Source: Haplomitrium mnioides (lineage: Eukaryota; Marchantiophyta; Haplomitriopsida; Calobryales). Taken from it: a stretch of 53,918 bases of DNA. The stretch is from the NCBI GenBank assembly GCA_049999725.1, contig JBNGIS010007277.1, positions 1 to 53,918 of the forward strand. The letters run 5' to 3'. Every line of letters begins with the position of its first letter. The first letter of the stretch is position 1. The notes beneath the pieces are model-generated. The model ran no database searches. It was given only the letters and a program-made list of their open reading frames with translations, and was not told the DNA's origin. A program made the translations under genes and the position numbers. Of the stretch, positions 32,545-45,365 are shown piece after piece.

Positions 32545-34200
32545 TGCTGTAATGGCCAATCCGGTCCATCCTTCAAGTCTACGGGGCCGGTTCAAGTACA
32601 AGTCCTTCAAGGGACGACCAGAAGACAAACCCAATGCTTGGTTGGATGACCAAGAGAATATTGGAGGCGAATGCAAAGAGCAATATTATAATCGACATTC
32701 TTCCAGCCTAACTAAAAGGAGAGGCACAGTGTTGGTACAAGGACCTACCAAATAGTATCAAGAGAGACTGAGGAGCTTTCAAGGTTGCATTCGTGTTAGA
32801 GTTCTGGAAGACTGGAAAGGGGATAGAGGCTTTAATAAAAATGTGGCAGCTTCAAATGAAGAAAAAAAATTCAATGAGGAGATTCCTACAACGATTCAAG
32901 AAGGTGCCAAGGAAGCTAAATCTATCACCCACGGACAAAATGTTGACCTCAAGGTTTCTCGCAGCCTTGCCCAGGTAGATTGGGACATGTGTGCAATACA
33001 ATGATCCCCAAACCCTAGAGGCTATTTAAGTGCAGCTCAATTTCATGTAAAGGTTGCTATCACTAGCTCCAGGAGGAAGGCAAGGGGTATGTATGAGTTG
33101 GAGGACTTTTTCGATGAATCAAGCATCAAAAAGGAGTCAGAGGAGAGCTCAGCCTCCACTTTAAAAAGTCAAGAAGACTTCAATAGCAGTAGTTTGGATG
33201 AGGTTAGATCCTCCTAGAGAAAAAAGAAGAGAAGGGAACACTGGAAAAAGAAGGAGGCCAAGGATTGGAAAGATTAGAAGTCCCACCACCACGGGGATGA
33301 AAGGAATAAAAAATCTAAGCAAGGTGAGTCAAAACCATGACCAAGCATAGGAAAAGGTGGGAAGGATCCTTTGGATGAGTTGAGCACCAAGATGGAGGCT
33401 ATGAATATCCTTCTTGCAAGAATCAAGCATGAAGGTAGGTCGCTACTGACTAGATGAGTAGAGGTCTAGTGCATAAAGTCCAACCAGCATGACCACTCCC
33501 CTCATGATTGCCCTGCAAAGACCCATGCCATTTACTATGTGAGAGAAGAACCCTCAGAATACTTGCATGAAGAAGTTGATTATGTGCAGAAGGAGGCCCG
33601 AGAGGCAGTAAACCAAATAAGTGGCGGACTTCGCACAATGTTGGGAAGACCATCAAGAATGTGGTTGGGTTGCTAGTAGGCCACCTCAAACAACCATTGT
33701 TTTGCTTTTGAGGCTCGAGGCAATTTGGAGAGATGTGACTTGGCTGGCCACAATTTCATCATACCATAATGGGCAGCCAAATGCACTTTGCTTCCAATGC
33801 AAGAAGGAGGGGCATGTAGCGATGAATTTCCCACTCAACAAGAGGCTAAAGGCAGCCTTGAATGAAGACATTAATCCTCCACTGCCATTAGTAGTCAATT
33901 TGATAATTCTCGAATGGGAGAAAAAGGCCAAGTGCAAGCCAAAGGAGGAGGAAACGAAGTGGCCAAGTTGGGAGACCCCATCACCAAAGGATTGTTATAG
34001 GGTTGTTACTCGATTGAGAGCCAAGTCCAAGAAGAAGTACAAGCACAGGGAAAGGCGAGAGGCCAAAAAGGCTTTAGCTCAAGGGTTTCCATCCCTTAGC
34101 AATTCAGATTATCAGAGGGATAATTCAAAATGGTTCTACCCCAAGCAACAAGAAGAGGTGTGGAGCCAACTAGAGACGATGGATGCAGTATAAGAAAATA
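32545..34200 (+). pseudogene. element D gag
   Basis: Starts with RFKYKSFKGRPEDKPNAWLD, continues with a GTVLVQGPTK-type stretch and WKTGKGIEALIKMWQLQMK, then FLQRFKKVPRKLNLSPTDK (32793-32978), the usual retrotransposon gag core. The zinc knuckle at 33789-33830 reads CFQCKKEGHVAMNF: spacing is right but the last Cys is Phe. A Lys/Glu-rich tail follows (33930-34190). The matching knuckle in element F has Tyr for the first two Cys and keeps the last. Frame changes occur at least three times. Confidence 0.75.
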
Positions 34201-34274
34201 AGTTGGCCAAGGAGACTCTAAAGGAGGTCCAAAGGCAACAAGCATCTCAAGGGCCCTAGAAACCGGAAGAGGTA

Positions 34275-34870
34275 ATGGCACCTACATTAGAGGCAAGAAA
34301 CCATGTCCCTTACATCATTAAAGTAGGTGTTAGAGACTACCCAATCACGATCATAGTGGGGCAATCGATCAAGGATATCCCATTGTATAGAAGGCAATTC
34401 AGGGAGTTGTTGATGGGATCTAAGAGGTGGAGGAGGCTACTATGGGAAAGTGGGCCAGCCGATTTGAGATTGGTGTACAAAGACACAAAGGCCCCCGAAA
34501 TCGACATCCAAATCACTATATGTACACTCTAGCTAGTGCTAGTGGATGCTGGAGCATGTGTCAACATCATGATTGAGGAGACCACACACCAATTGAGACT
34601 CAAGGAATTCCAACCCACCGCTCAAGTCATAAGGTTGGTCGATGGGTCCCATGTCAAGCCATTGGGAGCACTTTTGCAAGTACCTGCCACCATTGGCAGC
34701 AAAGAGTTCTAGTTGAATTACTTGGTGATGTGGCCAGCACAAGCCTCTCTCTATCTTGTTTTGATTAGAAGACCATGGCTATATGAGGCCCGAGTCTTAC
34801 ACAATTGGCAGAATTCTACTCTAGTGTTTGACATCGAGAAGACGATAGTCTATTGTTGGTCCGTACCGCA
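34275..34870 (+). pseudogene. element D aspartic protease
   Basis: Includes LVLVDAGACVNIM (about 34533-34572), the active-site region with the catalytic Asp kept (DAG), and the C-terminal motif seen as LIRRPWLYEARVL near 34760-34800. A stop and a frame change separate the upstream domain (34275-34532) from the active site. The downstream acidic tail (34880-35165) leads to the linker. Confidence 0.7.
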
Positions 34871-35171
34871 CTTGGGGGAGACGCAAGTTGAGGAAGAATA
34901 CGACAATGAATGGTCGGAGGAGAGGGAGGAATCTGGTGTGGCCGAGGTTTTTGGGACGGTTGAGGAGAATGAAATGGCTGGACCCCGGCTAAAAGGGGAG
35001 TGTGGGCCAATTCACACGCACACCCAAGAAGAAAATGGAAGTGGAGCAAGGATGGCATCTTTAAATTCCAACCCAATCCAAGGAGGATTGTGGTTGGCAA
35101 TATTGGAGGAGGACAATGACACGCTTGGGAGGAATGAAATAGGGGTGGTAAGGACAGCCCAACATTAAGAG

Positions 35172-36050
35172 GTGGTTGTACACAAGGGCCAAAAATTCAA
35201 AGTAGGAGTGGGATTACCCGTAACTACAGAGCAAGCTTTGATTCAGACCCTCACAATTTTCAGTGACGTTTTCACTTGGAGTCATGGAAACCTGAGAGGA
35301 GCTCTAAGAGAATTGGGAGAGCATCACATCGATATCAAACCACAACTATGCTAGTGAGGCAACGTTTATATCTGATGAATCCCAAATTCTCCGTGATGGT
35401 GAAGGAGGAGGTGGAAAAGTTGTTGGAGACTGGTTTATCTACCTGGTTTTAAATAGCAAGTGGGTGTTGCCTCTAGTAGTGGTGCCCAAGAAAGTAGATA
35501 GGAAACAAAAGATCCGGGTCTGCCAAGGTTTCCAAAAACTAAATGAGGCAATAAAGAAGGATCTTTACCCTTTGTCGTTCACACATGAGGTGTTGGACTT
35601 AGTAGCTGATCAAGAAGTATACAACTTTAAGGATGGGTATAAGAGATGCAATCTGATCTAGATCAGAGAGGAGAACCAACTGAAAACAACATTCACCACA
35701 AAATTGGAGGTGTTTGCCTTTTGAAAGATGCCTTTTGGACTTTGGAATGCGCTTGGAACATTCACAAGATGATGATGAATATCTTCCATGACTACTTGAG
35801 AAAATTTTTGGAGATTTTCATTGATGACTTTGTGGCGTACGAGAAGATTTGTTACCATGAGCAAGGTATGAGGATCACTTTCCAATGCTGCTAGGAGACG
35901 GGATTGCATTCGGGGAAATTCTTCTTCAGAGTGAAGAAAGGGGTGCTTTTGGGCCACAAATCATCCAGTTTGGGAATTGAGATAGACCAAGAAAAAGTCA
36001 ACGTTTGGATGAGAGTGTCGTTCCCCACCAATCTGAAGGAGGTGCAACAC
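35172..36050 (+). pseudogene. element D linker and reverse transcriptase
   Basis: The pre-RT motif FSDVFTWSHGNLRG lies near 35250. RT follows: VVVPKKVDRKQKIRVCQGFQKLNEAIKKD (35464 on), KDGYKRCNLI, MPFGLWNALGTFT in another frame, the catalytic FIDDFVAYE at 35817-35843, then GVLLGHKSSSLGIEIDQEKVN. The Asp pair of the active site is intact. Stops interrupt the domain at about 35455, 35660 and 35890. Confidence 0.8.
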
Positions 36051-36620
36051 TTCCTGGGATGCGTGGGCTACTACCAAAGATTCATCGCTCAGTTTGGCTT
36101 TGTAGCCTTACCTCTTACAGGAATGACGAAGGGGGATAGTGACTTTGAGCCCACCCTCGAGAGGTTGTCCAACTTCCATGAGTTGAAGAAGGTACTGGTG
36201 AGTGCACTTGTGCTCATGCCGCCTAGTTTGGGGAAGAAATCCTATATCATGATTGATGTGTCGAGCTTCTGTATTGGAGCCGTGCTTTGTCAACTGAATG
36301 AGGGAGGCAAGACCACCCCATTTACTTTTCAAGTAGCTTGTTGTCTTTCACCGAGAAGAATTATTCCACCACCAATCAAGAGGCCTTAGAGATCATCTAC
36401 TCACTGAAGAAATTCAGACCTTGTATCCTCCATTACAAGGTGATCTTTCACACAGATCACAATGCGCCTAAATATATGGTCAATAAGCCTAACATGACGG
36501 GGCAGATTGAGAGGTGGATGCTCCTTGTATAAGAGTTCAATTTTAAGGTATGGATCAAACTAGGAAAGAAGCAAAAAAACACCAATTTCTTCTCTAAAGT
36601 GAACGGGCTGATCAACACAG
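36050..36620 (+). pseudogene. element D RNase H
   Basis: The connection domain has FLGCVGYYQRFIAQFGFVA; RNase H then shows YIMIDVSSFCIGAVL with its first acidic residue, followed by a frameshift near 36335. It continues with FTEKNYSTTNQEALEIIYSL and VIFHTDHNAPKYMVNKP. This domain removes element RNA after first-strand synthesis. TGQIERWMLLV and a TAA follow; the downstream linker to integrase stays readable. Confidence 0.8.
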
Positions 36621-37930
36621 TAGGGGTGGATGATGCTTTTTTGGATGAGGATCTATTTCATGCAAAAGCAAGGAAGCCTATAGAACATGCTGATATAATT
36701 AAATTTATTCTTTTTGCTCAATTACCAAAGGGCAACAACAGGGAGGCAATAACAGTCTTTCTCTGAAAAGTCAACCCGAATGTGATGGTGAGAGGAGTGC
36801 TACAAAAAGCGGAGGATGGATAGCATGATCAAGAGGTGTGTGGAATGGGACGAGGCCATAGTAGTGATGAGGGTAATGCATGGAGAAGAAGTGGGAGGAC
36901 TCTTTGCAGCCAAGACCATTGTGTGTAAGGTGTTAGACACGGGCTACTAGTGGTCGACTCTAAATAAGAATGTCCATTTCTTCATGAAAAGATGTGACTC
37001 TTGTCAAAGGTCAGGGAGACCAACTGCTTCTTTGCACCACCCACTAATCCCTATCATCCCTTTGACACCCTTTGAGAAGTAGGGCATAGACTTCATTGGG
37101 CCAATCGCAGCATCCACCCGACAAGGAATTAGGTACATTCTTTTGACCACAGATTATGCCACCAAGTGGATTGAGATGAGGGCCACCCAAAAAGATGGAG
37201 CTAGAATAGTAACAGCCTTCCTATATGAGCAAATGTTTTGTAGGTTCGTGGCATTGTTGGAATTGGCAAGCGACCAAGGTCTGCATTTCATCAATCAAGT
37301 GATCAAAGATTTGAAGAGCAAGTACTTGATCAAACACCGCTGCATGACAACTTATCATCCGAAGGCCAATGGGTTGATAGAGGACAAATAGAATCATGGG
37401 TAAGATTCTCAGCAAGACCATATTAACCAACAAGGCTGATTAGAACCTTAAGTTGCTAATAACCACCCATGTCTACAACTTGGCCTACTAGAACACAATG
37501 GGCCATTGCCCCTACTTTCTTGTTTTCACGCAACACACACTAGTATTGATGGAATTTGAGGTGCCAATGGCGAGGGTGTTGGAAGAGGAGAGGTTGGTAG
37601 AAGACCAGAGCAAGATAGAACCACTACATCAACTAGAGGAGCTAGCACAAGGACTAGCGGAACACCAACAAGAGTTGTAAAAGAAGCAACATTAGAAGAA
37701 GCTCAAGCCGATGGATATTCACGACGAGGATTTGGTGTTGTTGTATGATAGCAGGTTCATACATTTTTCAATGAAGCTACACACTTGATGGATGGGATCA
37801 TTTGTGCTCAAGAGGATTCATCATAACGGGTTCGCAGAGCTGGAGACCATGGAAGGGGAAAGGATCACTAATCGGGTACATTATGATCACATCAAGAGCT
37901 ATGTACATAGAAAAGAAGATGGAGGGGAGC
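36620..37930 (+). pseudogene. element D integrase
   Basis: The zinc-binding part has RVMHGEEVGGLFAA (second His replaced by Leu) and CDSCQ (about 37000). The core keeps all three catalytic residues: Asp in TTDYATKW (37152-37154), Asp in ASDQG (37272-37274) and Glu in NGLIEDK (37380-37382), with 35 residues between the last two. The C-terminal part includes GHCPYFLVFTQHTLVLMEFEVP and a tail in which LLYDSRF-like and TWWMGSFVLK-like text is broken. Stops occur at PFEK-stop-GID and elsewhere. It is the best-preserved integrase core here. Confidence 0.85.
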
Positions 37931-39143
37931 CGATGGTGACTCGATAAGAGTACATGGGCGTGTATATGGAGTAATCAGCTAGAGAGTTATACAATATGTG
38001 AATAGATAGTGTTTTTATGGGTGAAGTGAAAGTGACACATTGTGGGGTGGCATGGAGGACAACCAACAAGAGGAATGAATGTTTGTGAGATCACTTCACA
38101 ACTAAAATAAGAGTCATTTTGACCAATGATTTTAGTCACTATGAGAAACTTTGCAAGTTTAGGAGCATCACTAGGATATTTCTTTCTTTTGGGACGTATA
38201 GACAGTCTAGAAACACCAAGGTACTTAAGATAAGAAATCTAAAGGAAGTGAGTACTCGACTTCTCATCCAAGAGGGCTTTGGGACGAAAAAAGAAAAGCG
38301 TGATGATGGAAGGACATGATGCCCTCCAGAGACATTAAGCAATGACTCACCAAGGAATTGAGGCTTAAGTGACCTTGAGGGGATAGGATTCATGGTCAAG
38401 GGATGGAGACCAGAGGAGCATGGACATAGTCGATGGTTCAAAGTGAAATAGAAAAGCATGATGTTGTGTTATTCATAAGAAAATAGAGAGGAGTGAAGCT
38501 AGTAGTAGAGATCACTTTTATGGCTGAAATCATTTTAAAGTTACTTGCTTTTGAAGTTACTTTAAGTGAAGTGGTATATGGTCACTTTTAGGGCTGATAT
38601 TAGAAAAGACTTGTAAGTGAAGAAAGACAGATGACACCTTCTTCTCTTGTATAAATAGAAGGGCTTTATAGCCCCACTCTTTACTTTATTCTAAAGTTCC
38701 TCTCGAATCACTTGGGTTCTTTGGTTGCTTGGCTTTTGTTTGCACTCTTGGTCTTAGCTTGGGCCTTGAGTTGCCTTTGGTTGAAAAAATCCACTATAGT
38801 TCACTATGATTTCCTACTCATTTGGATTAGGTTCTTGAGTTCTTTTACACGAAGTCAGAATGGGAGCCTAAGGCAATGTGGAGTGCTACATCCTCTATTC
38901 TTGACTATCAAGCCCATGGCATGGCTAGATAGAAAGGGGATGAGAAGGCGCTCTTAGTACAACTTCAATCAAAGCGAACAAAGGAGGAATAATGATGCAA
39001 TGTCCTTTAGAAGGCAACAACATAATAAGGTTCTATAGTACGCTTTGATCTATCGGGTTCTATTGGGTCTGATCGAGGTCCAACAGGTTTTGTTCTTTTG
39101 ATCCCATCTTTTTGTAGAGGTTTTGTCATTTTTGTAGGGTCAT
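37930..39143 (+). other. element D 3' region
   Basis: Non-coding, alignable with fragment E (6240-7090) and partly with 50336-50700. The shared stretch near 38860-39110 continues after the solo LTR. No 3' LTR terminus of D's own family was recognised. Confidence 0.6.
38444..38849 (+). repeat. small solo LTR inserted in element D
   Basis: A 406-bp TG...CA segment (TGAAATAG to CTTTTACA) is present in D but missing at the same place in fragment E (about 6775). Near-duplicate flanks CAAAG (38439-38443) and CGAAG (38850-38854) match 4 of 5 bases. TATAAATA at 38650-38657 supports plus orientation. The LTR family is not otherwise present in the window. Confidence 0.65.
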
Positions 39144-40140
39144 GTCAAGCTACAAAGTTGGTTATATGGGAGCTTTCTTTTTTCGATCAGGCATAATTGA
39201 TCAACTTCCCCATAGAAGACGACGTCAAGCAGCGCTCTATCAGAAGAAGTCAACTATCAGATCAAATTGTCTCTTATCAGATTTGCTGTCGTCTATCAGG
39301 TCTACCGGCGCCTATCTGAGTCGATCAAGTTTATTGAGACAAGTGTCACCACCTGAGCAACTGGCACAATATTTGAATAATGGTAGGGTGTTCCTCACTA
39401 CCATCAAATGGAAGGACTTCCAAAAAAGGTCAGGAAGAAAAGCAAGCAAGGGAGGAACGAACAAGCTAAGGGTATCAATGACCTTGCTTTGAAGTGTCAA
39501 GGGTTGATGTTGAGAAGATTGTGCAAAGGAGAGCAACAAAGACAAAGGAGCAGATTTTAGTGACACTTCAATTAAAGCGAGTGAACTCATATGGGAGGGC
39601 TATCAAGAGTGGAGGTGGACTAGAGGGGCACTGAGAATCGCTGGGCATGAGGCTCTAGAGGCTCATGCAAGCCATGTGTACTCTTTATTGAAGGCGGACA
39701 AGCATTTGGAGGTGGATCAACACTTGAAGTAGAAGAGAACTCTTTTGGTTTGGAATTTGTGAATAGCAGCCAAGAGGGGGGTCTTGGTGTCGTCTCAACT
39801 TTGGTTTGTGTAGGAGCATCAATCCAAAAAATGCTCAGAGGGCACTACTGGTTTGACATTTAAAAGGGGTCGAGGCAAGTGATGGCCACGTTCATGCCTA
39901 TGCACTGTGGGAAAGATCTGGTCGAGGTTACAGGTGGAGTGGGTTGGCTAATAGTTGGGAGGACTGTCTTCTAGAGATGGAAGCTAAATAAGATTTCTTC
40001 CAAGCTTGTGGAAGTAAATCCAAGACGTCTAGCGATAGAAGTGGATGAACTATCTCGAGAGGGTGCGTTAGTGGGGAGCAGAAGTGAGAAGTGCCACAAG
40101 AGTGGTTCTGGTCATGTTAGAATGTTGTTGGTTGTAGGTG
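39144..40140 (-). repeat. R-family LTR, copy 3 (fragment)
   Basis: The stretch 39430-40100 aligns with 25920-26530 of copy 2 in the same window direction (for example CTCTAGAGGCTC... and GGAGGTGGATCAACACTTG). Between 39150 and 39400 lies a short array with CTATCAG/CGATCAG steps, different from the arrays of copies 1 and 2. The promoter end and the LTR start are both missing, the latter replaced by S-family sequence. Confidence 0.65.
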
Positions 40141-41130
40141 GTTTGTTATTTCTATTGTATTATAAGTGTAGATAATCTGAATAGACTTTGTGGGTAGAAA
40201 TAAGACTACCGAATTTGTGTAGTGAGGGATTCTTTTTGGTGGGAAGAACCTGAAATCGTGTTGCATGGATTCAAGAGGTGGCTAGAATGAGGATCCATAC
40301 TCAAGGATGGTTTGGACTCTGTATTCCAGATCTGCCCTTGAGGTTCAAATCTGGATTATAGAGGTCCAGCCCTCTTGTCCTCCAATACAACCCCAAAAAC
40401 CCTCCCCTTTGCTGAAATTAAGAGAATTGGACCTGGATTAAAGGTCTGCACTCTCTTTTTGGGCCAATCCAGCCAGCCCTCAGTGTTGCCTTGAGCATTT
40501 CCACCCCTTCTATCATGAATTCTCCCTTTTACTCTGTTTTGATTAGAAGAAGAGAAAGGGATCAGATCTGGTCCCTTGATGTGTTGGGAGGCCAACCTCT
40601 CACTCCCACTTGGTTCAGGGAGGCTTGCTAGCTGCCTTGAAGCCTAGAGTGAACTCCAATGCTCACTTCTACTCTTCCATAACTCCCTACCTGTTGTATC
40701 CCATGTTTTTTCAGATCTGGAATTCAGGGCTGAACCCGTTCCAGCCACAACCAAACAAGCACTAACTCATGCAAGGTGAGAGCCACAATAGGATCTCTCT
40801 TTATTGCAAGACCTGATTTATAAGTTGTGGTCTGAATTTTCTATGATCCTATGGCAGTTATAAGACCTGCCTACAAACATAGAAATCTAAAATTCCGCAA
40901 GCTCCCTGACTCCATACATACACACCTGAGTTTAGATGAGTTTTTCCTCTGCCTTCTAGGTGGTTCATGTACCTTTAACTCCCCCACCATGGAGGTGGCT
41001 CTCTCAACCATTGGTACCCACACACCCATACCCACATTCAATGCCTTCAACTTATTGTCCTCTCCTTGAAACCAACCTTGACACCTCCAAGCGGTTGAAT
41101 AATACTCACAATGGATTGTTGCAGCCTGAA
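40140..41130 (-). repeat. S-family LTR copy a with leader
   Basis: Aligns in inverted orientation with copy b (47806-48745) over nearly its whole length, for example the stretch around 40490-40560 and the CCTACAAACATA(G/T)A stretch at 40870. The LTR end is at about 40218 (CACTACA on the minus strand), followed by leader to 40140. Open frames here are not shared in frame with copies b or c. Confidence 0.7.
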
Positions 41131-42600
41131 AGTCACATGCCTGTTGGCTTCCAAGGGAATGTGGATCCCCTCTCAAGATGAGATTGTTGGATGTTGTTGG
41201 ACTCCAAAGGTGGCCTGCTAGACTGGCAGGCTGCAAAATGTCCCCTCTCAAATCTGAGGCACATGTCTCTTGGCACAACTTGAAGCCTCATTCTTTCGTG
41301 CTGCCTCATCATATGGGCAAAACTTGCATGACAGACCTCCCATGCTTTCTTCCTCTCATGAGCCTATGCACACACAAGGTTTTTGCAACCATCCTCTCAT
41401 CCTGACTTGATTAGAGAGCTCTCTCCATAGAGTTTCCTCCATCTCGTAGAGCTACGTGAGAATGATGAGAAACCAAGCTTTTCTAAGAGCTATACCCAAT
41501 GGGGTCAAATCCAGCTTGAGATCTCCACCCTTGATTTAGGAATGCATCAAAGAGCTGAAGATTAGAAATTCATCAACAAGTCTTTGCACTAGAAAAATTT
41601 CAAAAAAAATATCATTAGAAGTGCCTCGTTGGTACAAAACCAATGTGATAGCTCATTTGTCATTTGGTGGCTTGTAGCTTGGATATTAAGCAGATTTGCT
41701 AGAGGTGCTTGTTGAACTGAAAATTGCAGCTTGACCTTCAAGAAGACCCCTCCAAATTGCACCATGTGTCATGTTGTGGTTTGTCACTCAACCAATGCAC
41801 ACCTCTCTTTTCCTCCTATGTGTCACACTTTGATTGGATGAGACCCCGTTGCCTATTTCTTGAAGGATTTCTTGGACAAAATAAAACTTCAATCTTCAAT
41901 TGCTTATTGTGTCCTATATACTCATGTATTTGACATGATCTTGAATGCATTGGATTTGCCTTGAAGTTTTCTTTCCAACAAACTTAAGATAAAGCCAAAT
42001 GAAGCTCATCTTGTTATCCAAATCTTCATTTAAGTCACAAGGGGTAATTCTGCCCAAAAACCAGAGATCATGTGGGGCCTAGTGCTCTCTTGTTTCTTTA
42101 CCATTCACCATGAAAAAACACTCCATGCGTAGAGCTTGCAATTACACTCCTAACATGACAATAGTCATGTGATTTGGTTGAGAATTGAGAATGACCTTGC
42201 TTCATTCTTGCTGCTTAACTTGGTGACTTCTTTGGGAAGCGTCAAGCAATGAGAGACCTTCGAGTTATCCCATAAGTTGAGTGCCAAGAATTAGGACAAC
42301 TATATAATAATCTCACTCACAACTCCTTCACGATTGTTATTGCAGGTACCATATACTCCTTTACCCCCGTCGGACCTAAGTTGGAGTTCGGGGCTAACTC
42401 GGGCACTTTGTTTGTTAACAAAAAGTAAGGGCCGCTTATACTTTGAGTTCGGGCACGTTGTCCACTGAGCTTAGATAGGGTAGATTTGTTAGAGTAGTTT
42501 TGCCACTTTATTCAAAATGACTTTACCATTTGAATGGGTGCTCGAGAACCCTATTGCATAAATTTCGAACCCTTGTTGTGAAAATTATGAATTTTTTGAA
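41131..42600 (+). other. unassigned sequence with LTR promoter piece U
   Basis: No coding match. Around 42300-42510 it carries TATATAATA followed by CCCCCGTCGGACCTAAGTT and, further on, TAGTTTTGCCAC. This is the same succession as at the promoter and LTR end of families T and R, so part of this stretch is probably an LTR (plus) of a third related family. Its start was not found. Confidence 0.45.
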
Positions 42601-42606
42601 GGAGTT

Positions 42607-43440
42607 CTAATCATACTCAATTTTTGCTCTACCTCTTTTTTTGCTCCCTTCTCTAACTTTTCCCCTTACCCAATCTATTTTGCTCTTGCTCCATGCATTG
42701 CTAGTGATTTTTCCATTTGGTCCTAGGATTATAATATTGAAAACAATGCCCATGCCTTCGTGGAGTTGGTCTACCTCTTCATCAGAGTCTTCACAGTTCC
42801 ATGTAGTTTTTTGATGTTTGCGTGGTGAAGAGTGTTTACCTTTCTTTTCCTTAGCTGACTTCTTTGACTTGGAGGTTGATGGCCCTCTCTCTTCATAGGT
42901 CTCACATCTATGGGCCTCTTCAAATGCCTTCCACAAACATGTGGGCTTTGCCACCTCCATCCAAGCTCTCTCCCTCCTCTTTAGTGCTACCATGAACCAT
43001 CCAAGCAACATATCTGATGTGGGCTACCATAAGAGCTGAACAACCAACTCTTTGAATCTATCCAAGAATGTGAGAACTAACTCACCTTTTTTTTTGATTT
43101 GTTCTAGTTTGATGAAAGTCTCACTCTCCTTTAATTTCATCAAAAACTCTGCTTTGAAATCTGCCTAGGAGTTTTTGACATGATGTGGCAAAACATCATA
43201 CCTGATGCTTGCCCTTCCTCTCAATAGATTTCAGACCAGTGCTGCCTTTAGCACAGCCTCACTATTTGATTCTGTTGCGTTCTTCACTCTATTGAGCCAT
43301 TGCTATGAATCCTCTTTAGATATGCCATTGAACAATGAGTAGTTGCACTTGTGAACTCTATAGCAGTACCTGTCCATTAGTCTTTCTGGCCTCTTTTTAG
43401 GTCCAAGCAACAAAAGTTAAATAGCCCCCTCTATTCTTGA
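42607..43440 (-). pseudogene. element G gag
   Basis: Minus-strand reading from about 43430: RPERLMDRYCYRVHKCNYSL, FNGISKEDS, FKAEFLMKLKESETFIKLEQ, GELVLTFLDRFKELVVQLL, then the frame 43011-42607 with a Ser/Lys-rich linker (PSTSKSKKSAKEKKGKH). This is the layout of a Ty3/gypsy gag core. It follows the S-family LTR copy c in the right place and direction, so G is probably the S-family element. It is broken by stops and truncated before any pol. Confidence 0.65.
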
Positions 43441-43540
43441 TTGCATATTATCCCTTCATGGTTGCAAAAAATTATGTTGGCCTAGTCTCTTGGTTGCTAA
43501 GTCCAAATAACCTCAAAGAAAACCCCACCATCATCAAATT

Positions 43541-44250
43541 TGTGCTAGTGAAGGATTCTTCTTAGTGGGAAGGGCATGAAATCGAGTTTCTTAGATTTTA
43601 GAGAGAGGTGGGATGAGGAATCCAGACTCCTTCTGCTGATTGGTAGGAAAATCTCCTCTTGGTAACCAAAAGTTTTATGTAGGCATGGTCCTCCTAGGGT
43701 TTAGTCAACCAAACCCCCAAGAACCCCCTTCCAAGTCCTATATAGTTATAGATAGGGATTCTTTTATCTCGGAGGGACTAATGCAATGCCAATTTCACCC
43801 TAAGCCCGTTGCTCTAACTGCTTCGTTGGTGCTCAATTCTGGGCTTCGCTTTATTGCAATTTTATCTTGACTTTCCGAGGGACTTAAGACTTTATAGTGC
43901 TCATACATGTCGTAACTCATCCTATTCTCTTGGTCTCACTCAACATTTACAGGTCTACACTACTACTTCTCTATGCCAATTATAAAGAAAAAACAAATCT
44001 ACTGTCGTACTACAGATTATGACCCTTCTTCCAAATGGATGAGCCTCTTGCCTACACATGAGCGCAATGTTACTGATGTCTGGCCTCCTCCTCCCCAGCA
44101 CCACCACTTGGAATTTTTCACATACACAAGCATACACACCCCCAACAATTGATATATTTCACCTCCATCATCTAAAAGGCTGAGATTTGTTACTCCTCAG
44201 CAAAAGAGATGGCGCTCTCCGTCATCGGTCACCCACTTCACCCTTGTTGC
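43541..44250 (-). repeat. S-family LTR copy c (5' LTR of element G)
   Basis: Shares with copies a and b the segment next to the LTR end (AATCCTTCACTAGCACAAATTT on the minus strand) and, more weakly, GCAATAAAGCGAAG and GGGGTGTGTATGCTTGTG near 44125. The leader at 43470-43540 matches the copy b leader (a GGCCTAGTCTCTTGGTTGCTAAG stretch on the plus strand). The start is approximate. Confidence 0.55.
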
Positions 44251-45365
44251 CTTTCATGTTGCACACTCCCCTTCCAAGGAACGGCTGCTTATAGGCTAGC
44301 TTGCAGCAAATAGAGAACCGATACTTTCATGTAATTTAGCCTTGCACCATCACTTGGATGTTGTGCTCACACTAAGCTAACCCTTTGTAGCAAGCAAGGG
44401 GGATCTTCCCACTATTTGAATGCAAATTGAACTCCACTCCATACCCCTAGATGGTTTTGATCCAAGAGTAGTCTACCCTTGTTGGCCTGTGGATTCAAGC
44501 AACTAAAAAAGTGTAGCTAGCACCTTGCATGTGCCTATTGCATGGATGAGTCCACCTCCAATGGAGCCTTGTGCTCTCATTGTGCCTACCTCACTAGTCT
44601 TGGTCCCCTCGTTTGATGCAGCCCATGCTTGCTCTTGAATGCTCACCTCAACCCCTTGGGCTCAAGCTCCTCTTCCTTGCCTCTCAAACTCCTGATCACA
44701 ACCCCCTTACAATGAGCTCCTTTTCTGCCTATACCTCCTTGCTTCATGTGCCAAAACTCATGTGTCAGTAGGTAGGTGACCCAAGTGCAACTAATTTAGC
44801 TCAATTTTAATTTCTTTGACTTCCATATAACCTCCTTTACTATCTCCTCCAAGGTACTCAGAGAAATTGTCCACTCTTGTTTGTGAATTCCTTGGAAAAA
44901 AATTGAATTCCAACCTCCCTTTAAACAATTGCACAATGCCTCCCAATTAGCTGTCTTCTACCTTAATTTCCCCTCTACAAGCCTGCTTTGTCGTCTGCAT
45001 GGGTTTGCGACCTAATGAACCACCCCCTTGTCGCTCTCTTTGTTGTCGTCTCCTCCATGGCTGTTTATTCTTCCGTCATAGTTTCTTGCTCGCGTTGTCA
45101 GCCACTGTCTCTGTTCTCCACGACCCATGTCAATCATTTTCTTCCCTACTTCTAGCTAATTACACTTCAGAAAGAACGATTTTACTTTATTAAAATTCTT
45201 TCACATGTCTTCTATATTCTAGGGTACGATCCCCTCCTAGTCCTCGCACTCAATCCTATTGATGATGCTCTCTTGGTTAATCGCTGCGATTCCTCCATTT
45301 GCTCCAGCCATGCTCTGAATGTGCCTCCAAGTTGTTGCCCTATCATTCTGGCCACCTACGAATGG
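44251..45365. other. pyrimidine-rich sequence, nothing recognised
   Basis: CT-rich on the plus strand, with short open frames that match nothing else in the window. No LTR ends or coding motifs were seen. Confidence 0.4.

Larger units (their letters stand above)
32260..39143 (+). mobile_element. element D: gypsy element, most complete pol in window
   Basis: The order is leader, gag, zinc knuckle remnant, protease, linker, RT, RNase H, integrase, 3' non-coding region. It shares its 3' half with fragment E and its gag and integrase tail with element F. Coding is broken by about a dozen stops, several at Trp codons (TGG to TAG). R-family LTR pieces lie on both sides but appear to point against D, so D's own LTRs were not identified. 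The span from 38444 to 38849 is a later insertion. Confidence 0.8.

Noticed and set aside
40851-41278. Open frames of 72-135 codons in S LTR copy a
   Set aside because: The inverted S copy b does not keep these frames, so they are chance frames in an LTR.
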